A stretch of 10,384 bases of DNA. Source: JAJTFW01 sp046160245. Its GTDB lineage: Bacteria > Bacteroidota > Bacteroidia > AKYH767-A > OLB10. The position numbers were made by a program, and so were the translations under genes. The stretch covers positions 1-10,384 of the forward strand of contig JBJXGU010000340.1 in assembly GCA_046160245.1 (NCBI GenBank), given 5' to 3'. Every line of letters begins with the position of its first letter. Within the stretch, counting starts at the first letter, position 1. Below, piece by piece: positions 5,568-10,384 of the stretch. Under the pieces are notes generated by a model, which was not told the DNA's origin, did no database searches, and saw only the letters and a program-made list of their open reading frames with translations.

Positions 5568-6881
5568 ATGAAAAAGGTGGCCTTCCATACCTTGGGGTGT
5601 AAGTTGAATTTTTCGGAGACTTCAACCATTTCCCGTCAGTTTAGAGCTGCAGGGTGGAGTAGTGTGGAGTTTCCTCAGCCAGCGGACGTTTACATTGTAA
5701 ATACGTGTTCTGTAACAGAAAATGCCGATCGCGAATGTAGAACGATTGTGAATCGTGCCATGGCTGCCAATCAAGAAGCTAAAATTATTATTGTTGGTTG
5801 TTATGCTCAGCTCAAACCGAATGAAATTGCAACTATTCCAGGTGTGGACTTAGTTTTAGGTGCAACCGAAAAATTCAACGTATTGAATTTTCTTTCTGGA
5901 TTAGAGAAACAAGAGAAAGCCCAAGTAATGGCATGTGAAGTATCCGATGCTAATACGTTTGTAAGTGCATGGTCAGATAGCGAAGAAAGAACAAGAGCAT
6001 TTTTAAAAGTACAGGACGGTTGTGATTACAATTGTTCGTTTTGCACCATTCCATTGGCGCGCGGAAAATCGCGAAGCAATACCATTGAAAATGTTGTGTT
6101 GCAAGCGAAAGATTTAGTTGCGGCCGGAATTCAGGAAATCGTATTGACAGGTGTGAATCTCGGTGACTTTGGAATTATTGACGGAAATGAAAATCATGAA
6201 TATCATTTCTTTGATTTGGCCGTTGCCCTCGATCAAATTGAAGACTTGAAGAGAATTAGAATTTCTTCCATTGAACCCAATTTGCTTTCGAAAGAAGTAA
6301 TTGAGTTAGTCGCTGCCTCTGAAAAATGGATGCCGCATTTTCATATTCCGTTGCAAAGTGGATCTGATGAAATTTTAGGATGGATGCGTAGACGCTATAA
6401 GCGTAGTTTATATGCCGATAAAGTTCATCTCATTAAAAAATTGATGCCAAATGCTTCAATTGGTGTAGATGTGATTGTTGGTTTTCCTGGTGAAACGGAA
6501 GATCACTTTATGGAAACCTTTAATTTTTTAATGGATTTACCAGTAAGTTATTTTCATGTATTTACCTATTCTGAAAGGAATAATACGTTAGCAAAAACGA
6601 TGGAGCAAGCGGTGCCCATGAATGTTCGAAAAGAAAGAAATAAAAAGTTAAGAAGTTTATCTGCCAAGAAGCTTCATGATTTTACGGTTCAGCAAATAGG
6701 AAATCGTTATCCCGTTTTGTTTGAACATGAAAATAATAATGGCGTGATGCATGGATATACTTCAAATTATATTCGTGTAGAATTTCCTTATGATGAAAAA
6801 TGTGTAAATAAAGTGATCGATTGTGAGTTGGGAGAATTTTCTTCGTCCGGACTTGCGAATGCAATCCCCGTTTTTTTATAA
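5568..6881 (+). CDS. mtaB: tRNA (N6-threonylcarbamoyladenosine-37-C2)-methylthiotransferase
   Basis: A radical-SAM methylthiotransferase that adds a methylthio group to t6A at position 37 of ANN-decoding tRNAs, acting in the cytoplasm. It has the three domains in order. The N-terminal MTTase domain has the three cluster cysteines Cys11 (TLGCKLN), Cys47 (VNTCSVT) and Cys78 (VGCYAQ). The radical-SAM core carries C-x3-C-x2-C at Cys152, 156 and 159 (GCDYNCSFCTIP), plus VLTGVNLGDFG (192-202) and DVIVGFPGETE (301-311). A C-terminal TRAM-like segment runs from about 375 to 437. At 437 residues it fits the MtaB/YqeV branch; the TLGCKLN start and RGKSRS (165-170) also fit that branch better than MiaB or RimO. 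It is the first gene of a plus-strand run: lgt begins 22 nt later. A promoter element lies 7 nt before its ATG, so the message is probably leaderless. Confidence 0.94.
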   Translation: MKKVAFHTLGCKLNFSETSTISRQFRAAGWSSVEFPQPADVYIVNTCSVTENADRECRTIVNRAMAANQEAKIIIVGCYAQLKPNEIATIPGVDLVLGATEKFNVLNFLSGLEKQEKAQVMACEVSDANTFVSAWSDSEERTRAFLKVQDGCDYNCSFCTIPLARGKSRSNTIENVVLQAKDLVAAGIQEIVLTGVNLGDFGIIDGNENHEYHFFDLAVALDQIEDLKRIRISSIEPNLLSKEVIELVAASEKWMPHFHIPLQSGSDEILGWMRRRYKRSLYADKVHLIKKLMPNASIGVDVIVGFPGETEDHFMETFNFLMDLPVSYFHVFTYSERNNTLAKTMEQAVPMNVRKERNKKLRSLSAKKLHDFTVQQIGNRYPVLFEHENNNGVMHGYTSNYIRVEFPYDEKCVNKVIDCELGEFSSSGLANAIPVFL

Positions 6882-6903
6882 ATCCATTCGTATTTAATTA
6901 ACT

Positions 6904-8073
6904 ATGTACCCAACTATCTCCGACCTGATTCTTGATCTCTTTGGAATAAATATTCCACTCCCCATTCAAAGTTTTGGGTTTATGATGGCCATCGCATTTC
7001 TGGTTGCAGCCTATACGCTTCAATTGGAAATGAAAAGAAAAGAAAAAGATGGTTTGATTTATTCTTTTACAAAACAAGTTGTAAAAGGGAAGCCTGCTTC
7101 AAAAGGAGAACTATTTTCATCTTTTTTGATTGGCTTTATCTTAGGATATAAATTGAGCTATGCATTTTTAAATTATGATTTATTTGTCCAAGACACTCAA
7201 GGGATTTTGCTTTCTACCAATGGAAATTTTTTAGGTGGATTGCTGATTGGCGGAGTTATGGCGTACATGCAGTATCGTGAATTTGATAAGTTGAAATTAC
7301 CGACTCCTGTTGTTGAAGTAGTAGAAGTTCATCCTTATGAACTGGTTTCAAATATTACCATTATTGCTGCTATAAGCGGGATTTTAGGAGCTAAAATTTT
7401 CCATAATCTGGAAAATCTGCATGAGTTTGAAGTGGATCCCATTGGAACACTTTTATCGTTTAGCGGACTTACGATGTATGGTGGATTGATTGTGGCTACC
7501 GTTGCGGTAATGCGTTACAGTTATAAGCATGGAATTCATCCCATGGTGATTGCTGATATTTGTGCTCCTGGACTCATGCTTGCATATGGTGTTGGTCGTA
7601 TCGGTTGTCATATTGCGGGGGATGGTGATTGGGGAATCGTAAATCTTGCTGCTAAGCCTGATTTTTTATCATGGATGCCTAATTGGATGTGGTCGTACAA
7701 TTATCCTCATAATGTAATTGGAGATGGTATTCCGATTCCTGGTTGCGAAGGCCGACATTGTATGGTGTTACCAGATCCAGTTTTCCCAACGCCACTTTAT
7801 GAAGCCATCGCCTGTATCTTGTTGTTTGTTGTTTTGTGGAGGTTGCGAACTTATTTTGTAAATCCTGGTCAGTTGTTTTCTGCTTACTTGCTATTAAATG
7901 GGATGGAGCGATTTGCTATTGAGCAAATAAGAGTGAATAATAAATTTGAAATTGCTGGATTTGTCCTAACGCAAGCTGAAGTGATAGCACTTGTATTGAT
8001 AACTCTTGGTGTTGCTGGACTCATTTACTTTAAAAATCACCTCATTAAAAATGAACGCAGAGCAATTAGATAA
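6904..8073 (+). CDS. lgt: Prolipoprotein diacylglyceryl transferase, long divergent form
   Basis: An inner-membrane enzyme that transfers diacylglycerol from phosphatidylglycerol to the lipobox cysteine of prolipoproteins, the first step of lipoprotein maturation. It is a polytopic protein of 389 residues, about 100 longer than E. coli Lgt; extra sequence lies near 44-70, near 120-145 and at about 245-290. The signature region GVGRIGCHIAGDGDWG (229-244) aligns with the E. coli GRLGNFINGELWG motif: the essential arginine is kept as Arg232, but Asn146 becomes Cys235 and Glu151 becomes Asp240. The E. coli H103-G-G motif appears as Tyr192-G-G (MYGGLIVA). The C-terminal arginine/glutamate pair is kept (Arg336 and Glu340 in ERFAIEQIR). 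Other membrane segments include 20-40, 73-90, 108-122, 150-166, 300-313 and 357-376. It lies 22 nt after mtaB and its end overlaps the start of the phosphatase gene by 23 nt, so the three are likely co-transcribed. Confidence 0.9.
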   Translation: MYPTISDLILDLFGINIPLPIQSFGFMMAIAFLVAAYTLQLEMKRKEKDGLIYSFTKQVVKGKPASKGELFSSFLIGFILGYKLSYAFLNYDLFVQDTQGILLSTNGNFLGGLLIGGVMAYMQYREFDKLKLPTPVVEVVEVHPYELVSNITIIAAISGILGAKIFHNLENLHEFEVDPIGTLLSFSGLTMYGGLIVATVAVMRYSYKHGIHPMVIADICAPGLMLAYGVGRIGCHIAGDGDWGIVNLAAKPDFLSWMPNWMWSYNYPHNVIGDGIPIPGCEGRHCMVLPDPVFPTPLYEAIACILLFVVLWRLRTYFVNPGQLFSAYLLLNGMERFAIEQIRVNNKFEIAGFVLTQAEVIALVLITLGVAGLIYFKNHLIKNERRAIR

Positions 8074-8851
8074 ACTTTTGGAAGATGCCCGTGTAGTGGT
8101 TGATATTGCTGTTCATTTTTTGAAAAGTGAACAAAGAGTTTTTAGTAACGACGTGGTAGAGTACAAAGGATTTAATGATCTTGTTTCTTATGTCGATAAA
8201 ACAAGTGAAGAAATTCTAGTGAATGGATTACAGAAATTAATTCCAGATGCTGGTTTCATAACTGAAGAAGATACTCTTACATTAAAAAATCGTGATTATG
8301 TTTGGATCATTGATCCACTAGATGGAACCACTAATTTTGTGCATGGCATCCCTTGCTATTGCGTGAGTGTTGGATTAACTTATAAACAAGAGTTGATTCT
8401 AGGGATCGTACACGAAGTGAATTTGGATGAATGTTTTTATGCCCGTAAGGGTGGAGGAGCGTTTCTAAATGAGGAGAAAATTAAAGTGTCTGAAACTCCT
8501 AGCTTAAGTAAGTCGTTAGTTGCAACAGGGTTTCCTTATCATGATTTTAAACAAATGAAGGAGTACATGGAGGTGTTTGATTTCTGTATGAAAAATTCGC
8601 AAGGTCTGCGCCGATTAGGTTCAGCCGCTGTCGACTTAGCCTATGTAGCTTGTGGTCGATTTGAAGTGTTTTATGAATACGGCTTAAATCCCTGGGATAT
8701 AGCGGCAGGTTCTTTAATTGTGAAAGAAGCAGGTGGACACGTGAGTGATTTTAAAAACGAAAATAATTTTCTGTTTGGCAAAGAAATTATTGCAAGTAAC
8801 ACGGCGGTACATGCGGAGTTTCAAAAAGTAGTTGCCCAATCGTTTCAATAA
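8051..8851 (+). CDS. Inositol monophosphatase family protein (SuhB-like)
   Basis: A magnesium-dependent phosphatase of the IMPase fold, acting on inositol-1-phosphate or a related sugar phosphate in the cytoplasm. The start is placed at 8051 (266 residues, the family norm) rather than at an in-frame ATG at 8006, because only the later one gives the usual N-terminal helix MNAEQLDKLLEDARVV. Metal ligands are complete: Glu72 in GFITEED (68-74), Asp88 and Asp91 in WIIDPLDGTTNF (85-96), and Asp216 in NPWDIAAG (213-220). RRLGSAAVDLAYVACGR (187-203) and EAGGHVSDF (226-234) are also standard. It overlaps the end of lgt by 23 nt, which suggests translational coupling. It ends 6 nt before the stop of the convergent phoU gene, with no terminator visible between. 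The exact substrate (inositol phosphate, histidinol phosphate or another) cannot be told, so no gene symbol is given. Confidence 0.93.
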   Translation: MNAEQLDKLLEDARVVVDIAVHFLKSEQRVFSNDVVEYKGFNDLVSYVDKTSEEILVNGLQKLIPDAGFITEEDTLTLKNRDYVWIIDPLDGTTNFVHGIPCYCVSVGLTYKQELILGIVHEVNLDECFYARKGGGAFLNEEKIKVSETPSLSKSLVATGFPYHDFKQMKEYMEVFDFCMKNSQGLRRLGSAAVDLAYVACGRFEVFYEYGLNPWDIAAGSLIVKEAGGHVSDFKNENNFLFGKEIIASNTAVHAEFQKVVAQSFQ

Positions 8852-8857
8852 AATAAA

Positions 8858-9535
8858 CTACTCGGCTTGTTTTTGCTCTGGAGATTTATGCTTTAGCACT
8901 TTTGCTTCGATGTAAAAGATAATCTCTTCTGAAATATTTTTACATTGATCGCCCACACGTTCTAACTTTCTGATAGCACTTAACAAATAGAGGCTTTGGT
9001 TAATGCGATCAGGATTGCCTCGAATGAAATCGGCAACAGATTCTGTAGCCGCTAAATTAATCTCATCTAACAATTCATCTTTCTTGAATACACTGCGAGC
9101 AAGTTTCGTGTCTTCTGTTTCAAAAGCTATTTTAACATCGTCAAGAATAGAAATACTCGTGTCAAACATCATCATTATGCGCGTATTGTCTATCAATTCT
9201 TGTTTCGGAGCTAATTTAATATTCAAAACAAACTGGCAAATTCCTTCCGCAATATCACCGATTCTTTCGAGGTTAGAATTAATTTTTAAGCAAGCTAAAA
9301 CAAAACGCAAATCGATGGCTAATGGGCTTAACAAGGCAATAATATTTTCACATTCTCTGTCAATTTTAAGCTCGAAGCTATTCACTCTTTTTTCTAAAAC
9401 AAGTACTTCTCTTGCAAGGTCTTTATCGAGTGAAATTAATGCTTGTTTCGATTTTTCAAGTTGAGACTTTACAAGTGAAAACATTTCAATCATTTCTGAT
9501 TGTAAGTTTTTCATTTCAATATCTAAATGTGACAT
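8858..9535 (-). CDS. phoU: Phosphate transport/signalling regulator PhoU
   Basis: A cytoplasmic regulator that couples the Pst phosphate importer to the PhoR sensor kinase and dampens phosphate uptake. Its 225 residues match the family (about 220-240) and are all helical, arranged as two PhoU repeats. Each repeat carries the metal-binding E-R-x-G-D motif: ERIGDIAEG (90-98) in the first and ERVGDQCKN (192-200) in the second. The first is preceded by LSPLAIDLRFVLACLKI (69-85), a typical stretch. The first 50 residues form the Glu/Lys-rich opening helices. It begins 31 nt after pstB on the same strand, and pst-phoU order is the standard operon layout. No Shine-Dalgarno or separate promoter is visible, so it is probably expressed from the pst promoter outside the window. 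No terminator is visible between it and the convergent phosphatase gene. Confidence 0.95.
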   Translation of the reverse strand: MSHLDIEMKNLQSEMIEMFSLVKSQLEKSKQALISLDKDLAREVLVLEKRVNSFELKIDRECENIIALLSPLAIDLRFVLACLKINSNLERIGDIAEGICQFVLNIKLAPKQELIDNTRIMMMFDTSISILDDVKIAFETEDTKLARSVFKKDELLDEINLAATESVADFIRGNPDRINQSLYLLSAIRKLERVGDQCKNISEEIIFYIEAKVLKHKSPEQKQAE

Positions 9536-9566
9536 GGGCTAGTAATTTTAATAAATGTAGTGATAA

Positions 9567-10334
9567 TCAACCAAATCGACCTGTGATGTAGTCTTGTGTA
9601 CGAGTATCACTTGGGTTAGTAAACAGTTTCTTCGTTAAATCGTATTCAATCAGCTCTCCCATATAGAAGAAGGCTGTAGAGTCACTAACGCGTCCTGCTT
9701 GTTGCATGTTGTGGGTGACAATAATAATGGTGTATTGAGATTTTAATTCGTAGATCAATTCTTCAATTTTTGAAGTAGAGATAGGATCTAATGCTGAAGC
9801 GGGTTCATCCATCAACACAACAGAAGGCTCAATGGCCAATGCTCGTGCAATGCATAGACGTTGTTGTTGTCCTCCTGATAATTGCATGGCCGACTTTTTT
9901 AACTTGTCTTTTACTTCATCCCACAAGGCAGCTTGCTTCAATGATCTTTCTACTCTCTCTTCTATTAGCGTTTTGTGTGAGATGCCGTTCACTCTTAATC
10001 CATAAGCTACATTTTCAAAAATACTTTTTGGAAATGGATTTGGTTTTTGAAAGACCATCCCAACACGCTTTCGCAATTCATCAATCTTTACTTCTTTGCT
10101 ATAAATATTTTTTCCATCGATGAGACATTTCCCTTCGATTTTAACTCCATCAATAAGATCATTCATACGATTGAACAATCGAAGAAATGTAGATTTTCCA
10201 CATCCTGAAGGACCAATCAATGCACACACTGTGTTTTTTTCAACACTCATGCTGATTCCTTTCAACGCATGAAAATTCCCGTAATATAAATTTACGTCCT
10301 TGCTTTCTATTTTATGAGGGTGAATCTCAGTCAT
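9567..10334 (-). CDS. pstB: Phosphate ABC transporter ATP-binding protein PstB
   Basis: The ATPase of the high-affinity phosphate importer PstSCAB, working as a dimer on the cytoplasmic face of the PstC-PstA channel. All ABC motifs are intact in 255 residues: Walker A GPSGCGKS (41-48), Q-loop Gln96 in MVFQKPNPFP (93-102), signature LSGGQQQR (152-159), Walker B VVLMDEP (172-178), D-loop SALD (180-183) and switch histidine His208 in VTHNM. The QKPNPFPKSI stretch and the acidic NRMNDL (55-60) are typical of PstB among ABC ATPases. It starts 2 nt after the likely end of pstA and is followed after 31 nt by phoU, forming a phosphate operon. Regulation by phosphate starvation is expected from the family, but the promoter lies outside the window. 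Confidence 0.97.
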   Translation of the reverse strand: MTEIHPHKIESKDVNLYYGNFHALKGISMSVEKNTVCALIGPSGCGKSTFLRLFNRMNDLIDGVKIEGKCLIDGKNIYSKEVKIDELRKRVGMVFQKPNPFPKSIFENVAYGLRVNGISHKTLIEERVERSLKQAALWDEVKDKLKKSAMQLSGGQQQRLCIARALAIEPSVVLMDEPASALDPISTSKIEELIYELKSQYTIIIVTHNMQQAGRVSDSTAFFYMGELIEYDLTKKLFTNPSDTRTQDYITGRFG

Positions 10335-10336
10335 GA

Positions 10337-10384
10337 TTAGTTAATATTATTCTTTTTACTCAAATATCTTCTGACAGCACTTGC
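10337..10384 (-). CDS. C-terminal end of a gene upstream of pstB, probably pstA (partial)
   Basis: Of the three minus-strand frames at the right edge, only one stays open to just before pstB: 15 codons (ASAVRRYLSKKNNIN) ending in TAA at 10339-10337, 2 nt before the pstB ATG. The basic tail suits the cytoplasmic end of a permease, and pstA directly before pstB is the usual order. The call rests on position and charge only, as the visible piece is too short to identify by sequence. Confidence 0.5.
   Translation of the reverse strand, partial: ASAVRRYLSKKNNIN

Noticed and set aside
5457..5588. A 44-residue N-terminal extension of the solute-binding protein from an ATG at 5588.
   Set aside because: It would bury the lipoprotein signal peptide inside the chain, overlap the mtaB start and ignore the promoter element at 5464-5471.
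8006..8050. An upstream start for the inositol-monophosphatase-like gene.
   Set aside because: It adds 15 residues that do not resemble the family and increases the overlap with lgt; Met at 8051 gives the normal N-terminus.
9003..9464. A plus-strand open frame of 153 codons opposite phoU.
   Set aside because: It lies entirely within phoU, which has both ERxGD motifs; the antisense product has serine-rich, non-family sequence and no start signal.
9791..10123. A plus-strand open frame of 110 codons opposite pstB.
   Set aside because: It is a shadow of pstB, which has every ABC motif intact.
1..10384. Mobile elements, CRISPR arrays, tRNA/rRNA genes or a new defence cluster.
   Set aside because: No transposase, integrase, regularly spaced repeats, cloverleaf-like sequence or defence-type domain was seen. 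Apart from the partial genes at the two ends, the genes are complete and of ordinary core type.

Overview
The window reads as an ordinary, AT-rich stretch of core genome from a member of the Bacteroidota (Flavobacteriia/Sphingobacteria/Chitinophagia type). The evidence is the combination of gene content and signals. It has an ECF sigma factor paired with a small companion protein, a secreted glycine-rich surface-type protein, a TolB-like propeller, an MtaB-Lgt-IMPase cluster and a divergent long-form Lgt. Promoters match the Bacteroidota -7 element TAnnTTTG, and Shine-Dalgarno sequences are almost absent. No rRNA, tRNA, CRISPR array, insertion sequence or phage gene is visible.

Layout, left to right. 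Positions 1-676 (minus) hold the N-terminal part of a secreted glycine-rich protein that runs off the left edge. Positions 852-2436 (minus) hold three genes in a row: an ECF sigma factor, an 81-residue protein that looks like a zinc-less anti-sigma factor, and endonuclease III (nth). Hairpins lie directly in front of the second and third genes, and a clean intrinsic terminator follows nth. A strong minus-strand promoter at 2596-2626 sits about 150 nt upstream of the sigma gene, which also has the only strong Shine-Dalgarno in the window. A secreted TolB-like beta-propeller gene (2713-3819, plus) meets a peptide-binding-type lipoprotein gene (3816-5456, minus) tail to tail, their stop codons overlapping by 4 nt.

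From 5457 to 5567 a divergent intergenic region carries two perfect TAnnTTTG elements, one per strand. Each lies exactly 7 nt before a start codon, which suggests leaderless or nearly leaderless transcripts. The plus-strand run mtaB - lgt - inositol-monophosphatase-like (5568-8851) looks like one operon: tRNA methylthiolation, lipoprotein lipidation and a sugar/inositol phosphatase. It converges with the minus-strand phosphate-uptake cluster (pstA end - pstB - phoU, 10384-8858), which continues beyond the right edge.

How the genes work together: the pst/phoU genes form a known phosphate import and signalling unit. Lgt would lipidate lipoproteins such as the neighbouring solute-binding protein. 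The sigma factor and its small neighbour probably form a regulatory pair, but their signal and targets cannot be read from this window. I see no clear new multi-gene system. The points most worth following are the zinc-less anti-sigma candidate with its flanking hairpins, the paired leaderless promoters, and an Lgt in which two residues important in the E. coli enzyme appear to be replaced.
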